From NCBI GenBank assembly GCA_016777395.1, contig JADHRO010000020.1:1-15353 (forward strand): a DNA stretch of 15,353 bases, read 5' to 3'. The notes below the pieces were generated by a model. That model saw nothing but the letters and a program-made list of their open reading frames with translations, was not told the DNA's origin and made no database searches. Of this stretch, positions 1 through 7,844 are shown piece by piece; positions within the stretch are counted from its first letter, which is position 1; each line of letters opens with the position of its first letter. This DNA is from Chitinophagales bacterium (GTDB lineage Bacteria; Bacteroidota; Bacteroidia; Chitinophagales; UBA8649). A program made the translations under genes and the position numbers.

Positions 1-760
1 GGGTTCCTCCTGAAACGTCAGCACTTAAACTATCGATAGTTCCTCCGGCACAAAGTACATTGCCAGGAACGGTGATTTGAACGTCTAGTGCATCCGGTTG
101 AGTAATATCAAACTGCACAGAATCATTACAACCATTTGAATCAATTGCAAAAGCCATATATAGTCCTGTATCCAAATTAGTAAAGGAATTGGAAGGAAAA
201 TAATTTAAATCATCCAATGAATATTGCAAGGGAGTCTGCCCACCCGTTGTGGTTAAATCAAGTGCGCCATCTGAGGCACCAAAGCAAGAGACCATACTTA
301 TACTATCAGCAATCAAATCGAAAGGGAGGGTTTCCTCAAGTTCAATAAGAGTATCTAGTATACAACCTAAATTATCTTGAATGCTAACATCATATTGTCC
401 TCCTGCTAAATTTGAGTAAAATGAATCAATACTAAAAGTGGCTCCATTATCAATACTGTATTGCAAAGGAGGATTTCCTCCTGATGCATATACAGCTATA
501 GATCCTAAGGTGCCGCAATTTGAATTAACAACAAGAATAGAGTCTGCAGTGATTAAGGATGCACCTGCGATTATATTAACACTGTAGGCTGTGTCACAAT
601 TGGCGCTTCCAATTCTAATGTCATAACTCCCACCAGATAAACCATTGAATACGCTAGATGCTTGATAATTTGCGCCATCGTCTATTGAGTATTGCAAACC
701 TAGCGTTTGACCAGAAACATAAATCGTTATGGAGCCAGAGTTAGCTATGCAAACTTCATC
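1..760 (-). repeat. Tandem ~78-residue SprB-like protein repeats
   Basis: Within the surface protein, each unit begins near a Cys and contains a central L-Q-Y-S-[IL]-D-[DN] motif followed by an F-x-x-L-x-x-G-x-Y core. The starting Cys codons lie at 751-749, 517-515, 286-284 and 52-50, spaced 234, 231 and 234 nt (78, 77 and 78 residues). The LQYS motifs lie near 697, 466 and 229. Three units are complete and a fourth starts at the left edge. The units have diverged in sequence, so the array is old and not a fresh DNA duplication. Motif and period fit the SprB repeat family of gliding and adhesion proteins. Confidence 0.75.
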
Positions 761-2971
761 TACCAAGGTATTCGAGTCAACAATAAAACTCGATATACCC
801 ACAACAACCGTATCGAATGCAACACAACCATTAAGATTGGCTTCCAAAATATAACTTGTTGTAGTATCAGGACTCACCGTGGGGTTTAATACTGTATTAT
901 TTATAATACTTGAGTCATTAGGTGTCCAATCGAAAACAATTCCTCCTCCTACAGCAGTCGTTGTCGCTGGGATAACGAGGTTTTCTCCAAGGCAAATACT
1001 TGTATCCGGGCTGGCATCTATACTTAATGATTCCTCTACTAAAATGGTTACCGTATCCGAGTATGTGCAAGAATCTGAATTATTAATTACAGTTACCGTA
1101 TAGGTCGTAGTGGTATCAGGCGTAACAAGTGGCGCTAGAGTATTCGCACCAAAAACATTCAAAGCTGGTGTCCATGTTATGGTTTGAGAAGTTGCACTAG
1201 GTGTATTTGGTATAAATCTATGTCCTGAATTAATTGCCTCCCAGTTAGTATTATTTCTACCAGGTGTCGCTTGACCTGAAAAACCCGTAGAGTTCTCTAT
1301 TCCCTGTGTTGAAGTAGGGTCGCTATCATCATTCAAACAATTTTCGCAAAGAAAATCTATGAAATTAGTAGTCTCATGTAAAATAATTTGTCCTTGAACT
1401 TGTTCCGTTTGAGGTGTTCCTCCCTTATGAACTAGGTCAAACTCTACAACCATTTTCCTATTGGGTGCAGTTCCCGTAACGAAAAAACTCGATAATCCTG
1501 AGGAATCCACTAGATCATCCCACATCAATGCTGCAATTTGATTGGGTAGAATGTTGACGGGTATGGTGAGGTTATTAGCGAAAGATGGAAAAGCGGATGA
1601 ACTCATCATTAAGTAACCGTCCACCGCTGCTCTTACTTGAGTAATTGGCGAGCAATAAAACTCGAAGGGGAAAGGAAGATTTATTATAGTACTCGTCCCG
1701 TTATCTGGGTTGGAAAAGTTTAAAGGTGTTTGATTTGCTGAAAACTCTTTATAATAAGGAATAGAAAATCCTGTATAACTTTCATTACAATCTTGCGATA
1801 TTCCGGACACATTTGCGAATAATTGATCAATTTCACCAGGACAGACAGTCCCTTTTTCTGCCACAGCACTCACACCGTAGAATGTAGTTGTCACTGAGTC
1901 AGCCCCACAAGCGGAGGTAGCTGTATAAGTTTGCGATGGCCCCGGACTTGGTGGGTTGGCAAATGGAGTCTGGCTAGTTGGGTCATCTAATCCAATTGCT
2001 GGAGTCCACAAAACAGGCGCCCATGGAGCAACTCCCGTCATGGTTAAGGTATCTCCTGTGCCAATTCCCTCACAGATAAAGAAATCATCGAGTACAAGCG
2101 TAGGATTTACATTAATTAATACAGTCCCGGTGCAAGTATCATCAATACCATTAGTATAAGTTATGGTATAAGATTGGGTATCGGTTGGTGAAACATAAAT
2201 GAAGTTAGTATCAATCAATACAAAATTATTATCATAAAAACTGTAAGCCGGATCGGCAAGTTGTACTGTAATATTATCAAGACCCCAATGGTCGCAGCAT
2301 GCACCAGAGTTAAACTCTTGGATCCATTGGAACGAAGTGTTTGCTCCTAGAGCACCGGGCGGTATAGTAAAGCAAACTGAATTCCATACAGTGTATGGAG
2401 TTCCTGTATTACTGAAAGGAGGATTATTCATTGGGAAACCAGGTCCAGGATTACTTGTAAGTTGTTCTCCATTAGGCATGAAATAAACAATATCCACCCA
2501 AGTAATTCCTCCATCGGGAGAATATTGCAAGGTAATTCCTTCCTCAGATAAATCAGGTCCTTCAGCGATATTAGTAGGTCCACCTTGAATAGCATAAACG
2601 AAATCAAAACAAATCTGTCCACCAAAAGTCACATTAAATGGAACAGTTTCGAGTGCTGCAGGCAGCACATTAGTAGCACCCATCCAAAAATAAATACCAC
2701 CATCAACCGCACCAGAATTGGGAGCTGGAGGACTAGGAATGAAAGGATTGTTATAAACTGCACCCGCGGTTGTTTGCCATCCTGGATCAGTGGGTCCTGC
2801 AGCCGAAAATGATTCCGATATGGCAGAGAGGGCAAATCCCGTAATTTGAATTTCCGAAGAATCGCCACAATCAATTAAAGAGTCGATTAAAATTGGTGTT
2901 ACCGTACATTGACCAAACACGATTGAATTAAGGGTCAGAGATACAAGTAATATTAAAAAAAAATTCTTCAT
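1..2971 (-). CDS. Large secreted cell-surface protein with Ig-like and SprB-type repeats (C-terminus beyond left edge)
   Basis: The minus frame from the ATG at 2971 has no stop down to base 1, giving about 990 codons of an incomplete protein. Residues 1-20 form a signal peptide (basic MKN, a Phe/Leu/Ile/Val core, likely cleavage after VFG before QC). Residues ~60-235 form a beta-rich module with QYSPDGGITW and CCDHWGLDNI, resembling reelin-type jelly-roll repeats. Residues ~235-370 look like two Ig/PKD-like segments. Residues ~370-590 match a beta-sandwich common in Bacteroidota exoproteins (WDDL, APNRKMVVEF, TPGRNNT). Residues ~590-730 hold Ig-like segments with the TPDTTTTYTVTV signature. 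SprB-like repeats follow from ~735. The composition is rich in Asp, Asn, Ser, Thr and Gly, typical of exported adhesins. By family knowledge such proteins usually end in a type IX secretion or gliding-motility C-terminal domain, but that part lies outside the window, so secretion route and role (adhesion, gliding, matrix) are inference. Transcribed alone, 111 nt after rpiB. Confidence 0.9.
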   Translation of the reverse strand, partial: MKNFFLILLVSLTLNSIVFGQCTVTPILIDSLIDCGDSSEIQITGFALSAISESFSAAGPTDPGWQTTAGAVYNNPFIPSPPAPNSGAVDGGIYFWMGATNVLPAALETVPFNVTFGGQICFDFVYAIQGGPTNIAEGPDLSEEGITLQYSPDGGITWVDIVYFMPNGEQLTSNPGPGFPMNNPPFSNTGTPYTVWNSVCFTIPPGALGANTSFQWIQEFNSGACCDHWGLDNITVQLADPAYSFYDNNFVLIDTNFIYVSPTDTQSYTITYTNGIDDTCTGTVLINVNPTLVLDDFFICEGIGTGDTLTMTGVAPWAPVLWTPAIGLDDPTSQTPFANPPSPGPSQTYTATSACGADSVTTTFYGVSAVAEKGTVCPGEIDQLFANVSGISQDCNESYTGFSIPYYKEFSANQTPLNFSNPDNGTSTIINLPFPFEFYCSPITQVRAAVDGYLMMSSSAFPSFANNLTIPVNILPNQIAALMWDDLVDSSGLSSFFVTGTAPNRKMVVEFDLVHKGGTPQTEQVQGQIILHETTNFIDFLCENCLNDDSDPTSTQGIENSTGFSGQATPGRNNTNWEAINSGHRFIPNTPSATSQTITWTPALNVFGANTLAPLVTPDTTTTYTVTVINNSDSCTYSDTVTILVEESLSIDASPDTSICLGENLVIPATTTAVGGGIVFDWTPNDSSIINNTVLNPTVSPDTTTSYILEANLNGCVAFDTVVVGISSFIVDSNTLVDEVCIANSGSITIYVSGQTLGLQYSIDDGANYQASSVFNGLSGGSYDIRIGSANCDTAYSVNIIAGASLITADSILVVNSNCGTLGSIAVYASGGNPPLQYSIDNGATFSIDSFYSNLAGGQYDVSIQDNLGCILDTLIELEETLPFDLIADSISMVSCFGASDGALDLTTTGGQTPLQYSLDDLNYFPSNSFTNLDTGLYMAFAIDSNGCNDSVQFDITQPDALDVQITVPGNVLCAGGTIDSLSADVSGGT

Positions 2972-2991
2972 GAAACACTGTTAATTATCTT

Positions 2992-2999
2992 CAAAAATA
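2992..2999 (-). promoter_or_regulatory. Candidate Bacteroidota -7 element for the surface protein
   Basis: On the minus strand the octamer TATTTTTG matches the Bacteroidota -7 consensus TAnnTTTG and lies 20 nt before the ATG at 2971. I see no clear TTG at the expected -33 position, and in AT-rich DNA the octamer can occur by chance. Confidence 0.4.
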
Positions 3000-3082
3000 C
3001 ACAATAATCGCCTAAGCGCTATCATCCTATGAAGAGTTTTTATATTGTACAGCGAACTTCCATGAGATTGGATAATTATTAT

Positions 3083-3505
3083 TTAGATTAATTCTACTCG
3101 TTTTTGATGTCTACCTCCTTCAAAATCAGCGTCTAGGTATGCAGTTAATATATTTTTTGCTTTCTTAGTACTGATGTATCTTGCCGGCAAGCAGAGCACA
3201 TTGGCATTGTTATGCTGCTTAGCTAAGGCAGCAATCTCCGGTTGCCAGGCTATTGCCGCACGTATTTTTTTATATTTATTCGCAGTCATGCAGACCCCGT
3301 TGGCACTCCCACAAATTAGGATTCCAAGATTATCCTTGTCTTTTAGTACAGTTTTAGCGACCTCATGCGCATAATCCGGATAATTAACAGAATCTATACC
3401 GTACGTACCCTTGTCATCTATCGCTATCTCTAGAGACTGCAAGTACTTGATCAGGTCTTTTTTTAACTTAAATCCCGCATGGTCAGAACCGATGATAATT
3501 TTCAT
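3083..3505 (-). CDS. rpiB: Ribose-5-phosphate isomerase B
   Basis: 140-residue RpiB/LacA-family enzyme interconverting ribose 5-phosphate and ribulose 5-phosphate in the non-oxidative pentose phosphate pathway (cytosol). The N-terminus carries the family hallmark GSDHAGFKLK (residues 6-15, with Asp8 and His9). Cys65 in ICGSANG (64-70) corresponds to the catalytic Cys, TANK follows at 74-77, and His98 in QHNNANVL corresponds to the ring-opening His. The C-terminus has the conserved FEGGRHQ-R-V. The frame stays open upstream to a TTG at 3541, but that would overlap tatC and add 12 non-conserved residues; the ATG at 3505 starts exactly at the family N-terminus and leaves 13 nt after the tatC stop. 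It is the last gene of the lipoprotein-tatC-rpiB set. Allose-6-phosphate isomerase activity cannot be excluded from sequence alone. Confidence 0.93.
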   Translation of the reverse strand: MKIIIGSDHAGFKLKKDLIKYLQSLEIAIDDKGTYGIDSVNYPDYAHEVAKTVLKDKDNLGILICGSANGVCMTANKYKKIRAAIAWQPEIAALAKQHNNANVLCLPARYISTKKAKNILTAYLDADFEGGRHQKRVELI

Positions 3506-3518
3506 AATAAGTATAAGT

Positions 3519-4310
3519 TTATGGGTTAACTTTTTTTGCAATTAAAATACTTCCTAAATATAAACAAAACAATGGTACGGTAACCATAACCATTGAAGCA
3601 ACATCAGGTGGGGTAATTATTGCAGAGAGAATTATGCAAATTATTAATGCATAGCGCCAATATTCACGCATCATTCTTGAAGTGATAATCTCCATTTTTG
3701 CTAATAGAAAAACAGCCATGGGCAGTTGGAACATGATTCCGCTTGCTAAAACCAAAGTACTAATAAAGCTGATGTAGTTTGTCAAGGTAAAGGTGTTCGC
3801 TACGATGTTACTTACATTATATTTTGATAGGAAATCCAAGGAGAAAGGGGTTAAAACATAATATCCAAATAAAATTCCTATGAAGAATAGTATTGCACTT
3901 CCAAGAATTGCCTTTCTAGAAGCCTTAACTTCTTTTATATGAAGACCTGGACTTATAAAAAGCCAAAGCTCCCAAACCAAATAAGGAAATGCAATGATAA
4001 CTCCCAAGGCCATTGCTATTTTGATATGTACCATAAACTGACCAGCCATTTCCGTATTGATGATAGTGAAATCTAGATTACCTAAACAAAGTTCCTTAGA
4101 TACGCCAATACTTTGAATGAACATACACCAATATTCGTATGCAATAAAGTTTCTGTAAGTCGGTGCAAAAATGATGTTATCAAAAACGAAGCCCTTAAAG
4201 GTAAAGGAAAGAAGTGCAAATAGAAGAATCACAACGCCTGTCCGGAACAAACGCCACCTCAACTCTTCTAGATGGTCAAAAAATGACATTTCTTTAACGT
4301 GTTCTGGCAC
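3519..4310 (-). CDS. tatC: Sec-independent protein translocase TatC
   Basis: 263-residue polytopic inner-membrane protein, the twin-arginine signal receptor of the Tat pathway that exports folded proteins. The N-terminus contains the diagnostic SFFDHLEELRWRLFR (residues 9-23) with the conserved Glu15/Glu16. The cytoplasmic loop has FISPGLHIKE (118-127), matching the conserved F-x-x-P-x-L-x-x-x-E. Six hydrophobic segments can be placed at about 24-38, 95-117, 134-156, 178-203, 219-233 and 239-258. The first periplasmic loop is long and has two cysteines (62 and 75). The chosen start is a GTG at 4310, 3 nt after the lipoprotein stop; an ATG at 4289 (residue 8) is a credible alternative that still keeps the SFFDHLEELRW motif. 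No tatA/tatE gene is present in the window, so the partner must lie elsewhere. Close spacing suggests co-transcription with its neighbours. Confidence 0.95.
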   Translation of the reverse strand: MPEHVKEMSFFDHLEELRWRLFRTGVVILLFALLSFTFKGFVFDNIIFAPTYRNFIAYEYWCMFIQSIGVSKELCLGNLDFTIINTEMAGQFMVHIKIAMALGVIIAFPYLVWELWLFISPGLHIKEVKASRKAILGSAILFFIGILFGYYVLTPFSLDFLSKYNVSNIVANTFTLTNYISFISTLVLASGIMFQLPMAVFLLAKMEIITSRMMREYWRYALIICIILSAIITPPDVASMVMVTVPLFCLYLGSILIAKKVNP

Positions 4311-4313
4311 CTT

Positions 4314-5309
4314 TTAGTTATTTAAAAGGTTCATAATTCTATCCAAATTAGGTTTGAGAATGATTTCCGTTCTCCGGTTTTTGGCCTTTTCTACAGGATC
4401 ACTATTTTCATTTAAAGGGATGAATTCCCCACGACCACTGGCTGAAACATTTTCAGGGAGTACACCTCCATTTTGTGTTAATATTCGCACAACTGATGTT
4501 GCTCGCTTTACACTTAGATCCCAATTATCCAACAGCACCCCAGAGCCATTGAAAGGATCATTATCCGTATGCCCTTCAACTACTATATTGAAATCGGTTT
4601 GATTTCTTAATACTTGCCCTAATTTACTGATAGCATCCTTCCCTTTAACATCGATTGCAAAACTTCCCGAGGAAAAAAGTAATTTCTCTGAAAGTGACAC
4701 ATATAAATTGCCATTTTTCTCCTCTACGCTTATCTCATCTGAGCTAAATCCTTTTAGAGCAGCTGAGATAGTAGCTTTCAGGTTTTGTAAAGCGAGATCT
4801 TTTTCTTTTAATCGATCCTCTAATTCTTTGATACGGTTACTTTGCAATTGATTTTCCTCTTCTAACATGTTCAATTCAGCTTCACGTGCTCGCAATATTT
4901 CATCCAATACTTCTTGGGCTGCTGATATGGCATTCAATTCTTTTTCTTTTAAAGCTAGCTTGTCGGCTAAAATCTTTTGATTGGAACTTGCTTCATCTAG
5001 CAAACTCTTCTTAGATGAAAACAAATCATCATTTAGTTTTTTATATTCTTCCAAAAGATTTTCCAACTGATTTTTATCTGTTAGCAATTGATCCCGTTCA
5101 GATTGAATCAAACTAAAGTCATTTGCTAACTTTTCTTTGGCTTGAAGACAATCATCCCTTTCTTCTGTTATAATTGCCAGTTTTTCTTCCACATCTCTCC
5201 GGTCACTTAAATGTTTATCACTTAATGCATTTAACTCATCGTACTTTTTGGAAGTAACACATGAACTTATCATAATCAAGACCACCATTAATAAACTTAA
5301 CTTCTTCAT
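4314..5309 (-). CDS. OmpA-family outer-membrane lipoprotein with long coiled coil
   Basis: 331 residues. The N-terminus is a lipoprotein signal peptide (MKKL, hydrophobic core, lipobox ISSC with acceptor Cys17). Residues ~35-185 are rich in Glu, Lys, Leu, Asp and Gln in heptad-like order with few Gly or Pro, a long coiled coil. Residues ~200-322 form an OmpA C-terminal domain with EGHTDN (245-250), the Asp264 and Arg269 region (WDLSVKRA) and NRRTEI (311-316), the peptidoglycan-binding signature. Likely role: anchored in the outer membrane by lipid, spanning the periplasm by its coiled coil and binding peptidoglycan. Proteins of this build are often labelled MotB-like, but there is no transmembrane helix of the MotB type and no motor gene nearby. 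It is the first gene of the set with tatC and rpiB; a TATTTTTG element lies 16 nt upstream. Its specific physiological function is unknown. Confidence 0.88.
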   Translation of the reverse strand: MKKLSLLMVVLIMISSCVTSKKYDELNALSDKHLSDRRDVEEKLAIITEERDDCLQAKEKLANDFSLIQSERDQLLTDKNQLENLLEEYKKLNDDLFSSKKSLLDEASSNQKILADKLALKEKELNAISAAQEVLDEILRAREAELNMLEEENQLQSNRIKELEDRLKEKDLALQNLKATISAALKGFSSDEISVEEKNGNLYVSLSEKLLFSSGSFAIDVKGKDAISKLGQVLRNQTDFNIVVEGHTDNDPFNGSGVLLDNWDLSVKRATSVVRILTQNGGVLPENVSASGRGEFIPLNENSDPVEKAKNRRTEIILKPNLDRIMNLLNN

Positions 5310-5325
5310 AAATATAAATTTTACA

Positions 5326-5333
5326 CAAAAATA
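5326..5333 (-). promoter_or_regulatory. Candidate -7 element for the lipoprotein-tatC-rpiB operon
   Basis: Minus-strand TATTTTTG fits the TAnnTTTG consensus and ends 16 nt before the lipoprotein ATG at 5309. It is the same octamer seen before the surface protein gene. No clear -33 TTG is visible, so this rests on the -7 match and its position only. Confidence 0.4.
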
Positions 5334-5394
5334 GATTAGTTATTCGAGATATTATACTTGGCTTATTCACGTTTGATAGTGGATAACAATAGAA

Positions 5395-5411
5395 AGCTTG
5401 TTTTTCAAGCT
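5395..5411 (-). terminator. Weak hairpin downstream of uvrB, possible terminator
   Basis: Arms AGCTTG and CAAGCT (6 bp) around a 5-nt loop lie about 37 nt beyond the uvrB stop in the direction of uvrB transcription. On the minus strand the hairpin is followed by TTTCTATTGTT, an imperfect U-rich tract. The stem is short and has only three GC pairs, so termination strength is doubtful. Confidence 0.35.
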
Positions 5412-5447
5412 AAGTATAGCGCAGAAGACTTTAATTTCATCTTAAAT

Positions 5448-7472
5448 TCAAAATTTTTCCTGTTGAATCGCTTTGAGATTGAAGAGCATGTCTCGCAGTC
5501 GAGCCGCTTCTAAATAATCTTTTTGTCCAGCTGCTTTTTTCATTGACTTTTCTACAGAATCTATTTTAGCGTTTAGATTTTTTAGTGAGGTGTATTCACT
5601 TCCATCCTCTTCAGCTAATTGCTGATGTTTGTCAAAAATCTCTTCAGTTTTACCTGCATGCATAAAATCGAGAACTGAGCCAGATTTAATAATCTCTTCA
5701 CGGGACTTAAATACTGTTTCAGGAATAATGTTGTGTTTACGATTGTATTGGATTTGTTTTTCTCTTCTGCGTTCAGTCTCATTAATTGTTTCTTGCATGC
5801 TCCGAGTAACTTTGTCCGCATACATAATTACAAATCCTTTAGCATTTCTTGCTGCACGTCCTGACGTCTGTATCAAACTTCGTTTATTTCTCAGGAACCC
5901 CTCTTTATCTGCATCCAATATAGCAACTAATGAAACTTCAGGAATATCCAAACCTTCACGAAGTAAATTGACACCGATAAGCACATCAAACTTACCTAAG
6001 CGCAAGTCCCTAATAATTTCCACTCGCTCGAGTGTATCAATGTCGGAATGAATGTATCGGCATCGCACTCCCATCTTAGCGAAGTACTTTGCCAATTCTT
6101 CCGCCATTCGTTTGGTAAGAGTAGTTACTAAAACTCTTTCATTAAGTTTTCTTCTTTTTCTAATTTCCTCCAAAAGATCATCAATTTGATTTTGGGTAGG
6201 TCTTACCTCAATTTCTGGATCAAGAAGTCCTGTAGGCCTAACAACTTGCTCAACAACAACTCCCTCACATCTTTCTAGTTCATAATCCGTAGGCGTCGCA
6301 CTCACAAAGATACTTTGATTCATAATCCCTTCAAATTCTTGAAAATTAAGTGGCCGATTATCCAATGCAGCAGGCAGTCTGAATCCATACTCAACAAGGT
6401 TGGTTTTTCGGGATCGATCTCCTCCATACATGCCTTTTACTTGAGGCAAGGTCACATGGCTCTCATCAACTACAAACAAGAAATCATCTGGGAAATAATC
6501 GATTAGACAAAAGGGACGTTCGCCCTCATTACGTTTATCCAAATACCTCGAATAATTTTCAATACCTGAACAATATCCGAGTTCCTTAATCATCTCCAAA
6601 TCGAATTCTACTCTTTCTTTTAGGCGGGCCGCTTCCAAATGTTTATCAATGCTATTGAAATAATCTACTTGCTTAACTAAGTCATCTTGTATATTATTGA
6701 CCAACGAGCTCATTTGGTTTTTGGGTGCTACATATAGATTAGCCGGAAAAATAGTCATTTCTTCTAGGTCAGCTTCTGTCTTGCCAGATTGTACGTCAAA
6801 CTTTGAAAGCTCCTCGATTTCATCTCCAAAAAAACTAACTCGATAACCGTAGTCTGCATAAGGTACATTGATATCAATAGTATCGCCGTTAACCCGAAAA
6901 GTAGCCCGGGATAAATCACTAATTGTTCTGCTGTATAGCGAAGAAACTAAGTCGTACAAAAATGTATTTCTACTAATTATTTGGCCGATACTTAGTTTGA
7001 TAATTCCACTAGCAAAATCAGTAGGATTTCCCATACCATAAATACATGATACAGAGGCCACCACTATAATATCTCGACGACCGGAGAGGAGAGAAGCGGT
7101 AGTGCTTAGCCGTAACTTATCAATTTCCTCATTGATTTGTAAATCTTTTTCAATATAGGTATCAGATGAGGGCATATAAGCTTCTGGCTGATAGTAGTCG
7201 TAGTAAGAAACAAAATATTCAACCGCATTGTTAGGAAAGAATTGTTTAAATTCTCCATAAAGTTGAGCAACTAATGTTTTATTATGGGTTAGTATTAGTG
7301 TCGGCTTTTGAGTTCGCTCAATCAAATTTGCTATGGTAAAAGTTTTTCCAGAGCCGGTCACACCCAATAAAGTTTGCGCTTCTTGTTGGGTCTCGATACC
7401 TTTTACCAATTCATTGATTGCTTTTGGTTGATCGCCTTTGGGTTTAAATTTAGATACTAGTTCAAATTTCAT
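5448..7472 (-). CDS. uvrB: Excinuclease ABC subunit UvrB
   Basis: 674 residues, the normal length for UvrB, the helicase-like damage-verification subunit of nucleotide excision repair that receives lesions from UvrA and recruits UvrC. Visible in order: Walker A GVTGSGKT (37-44); the beta-hairpin region YYDYYQPEAYMPSSDTYIEK (90-109), which inserts between DNA strands; Walker B DESH (336-339); SATP (391-394); motif V/VI segments NLLREGLDIPEVSLVAILDA (502-521) and QTSGRAARN (535-543); and a C-terminal UVR domain (~634-668, with the AARLRDML helix) for UvrA/UvrC contact. All key motifs are intact. The ATG at 7472 gives the standard N-terminus (F-x-L-V-S-x-F-x-P-x-G-D-Q-P). It stands alone, separated from neighbours by 138 and 132 nt. 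No LexA-type or other SOS operator was recognised upstream. Confidence 0.98.
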   Translation of the reverse strand: MKFELVSKFKPKGDQPKAINELVKGIETQQEAQTLLGVTGSGKTFTIANLIERTQKPTLILTHNKTLVAQLYGEFKQFFPNNAVEYFVSYYDYYQPEAYMPSSDTYIEKDLQINEEIDKLRLSTTASLLSGRRDIIVVASVSCIYGMGNPTDFASGIIKLSIGQIISRNTFLYDLVSSLYSRTISDLSRATFRVNGDTIDINVPYADYGYRVSFFGDEIEELSKFDVQSGKTEADLEEMTIFPANLYVAPKNQMSSLVNNIQDDLVKQVDYFNSIDKHLEAARLKERVEFDLEMIKELGYCSGIENYSRYLDKRNEGERPFCLIDYFPDDFLFVVDESHVTLPQVKGMYGGDRSRKTNLVEYGFRLPAALDNRPLNFQEFEGIMNQSIFVSATPTDYELERCEGVVVEQVVRPTGLLDPEIEVRPTQNQIDDLLEEIRKRRKLNERVLVTTLTKRMAEELAKYFAKMGVRCRYIHSDIDTLERVEIIRDLRLGKFDVLIGVNLLREGLDIPEVSLVAILDADKEGFLRNKRSLIQTSGRAARNAKGFVIMYADKVTRSMQETINETERRREKQIQYNRKHNIIPETVFKSREEIIKSGSVLDFMHAGKTEEIFDKHQQLAEEDGSEYTSLKNLNAKIDSVEKSMKKAAGQKDYLEAARLRDMLFNLKAIQQEKF

Positions 7473-7513
7473 ATGCCTTACAAAAATGAATATTTTTTTT
7501 GTCTAATCTGATA

Positions 7514-7570
7514 AGCTTGAACTTAAAATGTTTTTTTCTTGAGATTTAGACAATATTGTTTTTTCAAGCT
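7514..7570. repeat. Inverted repeat between uvrB and the small ORF
   Basis: Two perfect 8-bp arms, AGCTTGAA at 7514-7521 and TTCAAGCT at 7563-7570, are separated by 41 nt in the divergent intergenic region (7473-7604). The second arm sits in TTTTTCAAGCTA, a 12-mer also present in the hairpin after uvrB. The region is very AT-rich and contains T-tracts; I found no convincing TAnnTTTG promoter in either direction (CATTTTTG at 7481-7488 is one base off and too near the uvrB ATG). Function unknown. Confidence 0.3.
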
Positions 7571-7604
7571 ACGTTCTTAAGTCAAAATCACTAATTAAAA
7601 TTCT

Positions 7605-7844
7605 ATGAAAAGAAACTTTACTCTCAACGATTTATTATTACATCATTACAACGAAATGCCTGCCGAAGAAGTTCAGGCGTTTGAGTTATGCCTTCAATTT
7701 GATGAAACATTGGGTGAGGAGCATGCAAGCTTAATAAAAGTTAAAGACTTACTAGATTCACAAAAAGTTACACCAAGTGATTCAAGCATACGTTTAATTT
7801 TGGATTACAATAGACAGAATAGCAATGAGTTAGAAGCTATTTAG
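7605..7844 (+). CDS. Small hypothetical protein, 79 aa
   Basis: I do not recognise a characterised family. The 79-residue product is acidic, predicted mainly helical, with no signal peptide, membrane segment or paired cysteines. Residues 8-48 follow a pattern L-L-x-x-Y-N-E-M-x-x-E-E-x-x-x-F-E-x-x-L-x-x-D-x-x-L-x-x-E that recalls the short N-terminal helices of anti-sigma factors, but the zinc-binding His/Cys set and a transmembrane helix are missing. The C-terminal third (SDSSIRLILDYNRQ) resembles the ends of other short conserved Bacteroidota proteins. Reasons to believe it is real: ATG start, no competing gene on the other strand, sensible composition, and it exactly fills the gap between uvrB and clpX. 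It is divergent from uvrB and convergent with clpX; its TAG stop (7842-7844) touches the clpX stop (7845-7847). Function unknown; the anti-sigma resemblance is weak inference. Confidence 0.75.
   Translation: MKRNFTLNDLLLHHYNEMPAEEVQAFELCLQFDETLGEEHASLIKVKDLLDSQKVTPSDSSIRLILDYNRQNSNELEAI
7818..7841. repeat. Short inverted repeat at the convergent 3' ends
   Basis: AATAGC (7818-7823) and GCTATT (7836-7841) form a 6-bp stem with a 12-nt loop inside the last codons of the small ORF, immediately past the clpX stop on the other strand. As there is no spacer between the two genes, this is the nearest structure that could end either transcript, but neither side has a strong U-tract. Confidence 0.25.

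Noticed and set aside
707..2812. Several plus-strand open frames of 60-75 codons (707-889, 879-1103, 1956-2159, 2585-2812)
   Set aside because: They lie antisense to the continuous surface-protein frame, have no family features, and their products are low-complexity reflections of the Thr/Asp/Asn-rich gene.
2428..2874. Minus-strand open frames 2428-2625 and 2629-2874
   Set aside because: They are out of frame within the surface-protein gene, whose own frame is unbroken and has clear domains.
2972..3082. Intrinsic terminator after rpiB
   Set aside because: Searched for a stem with a U-tract on the minus strand; only 3-bp pairings such as CGC/GCG near 3010 were found.
3506..3541. N-terminal extension of RpiB from a TTG at 3541
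   Set aside because: It would overlap tatC and add 12 residues before the conserved MKIIIGSDHAG start; the ATG at 3505 is far more likely.
5629..6051. 140-codon plus-strand open frame opposite uvrB
   Set aside because: It is the complement of a strongly conserved UvrB region with all motifs intact; the predicted product is Ser/Leu/Ile-rich with no recognisable domain.
7481..7488. CATTTTTG on the minus strand as a uvrB promoter
   Set aside because: One mismatch to TAnnTTTG and only 8 nt from the ATG, too close for a normal leader.
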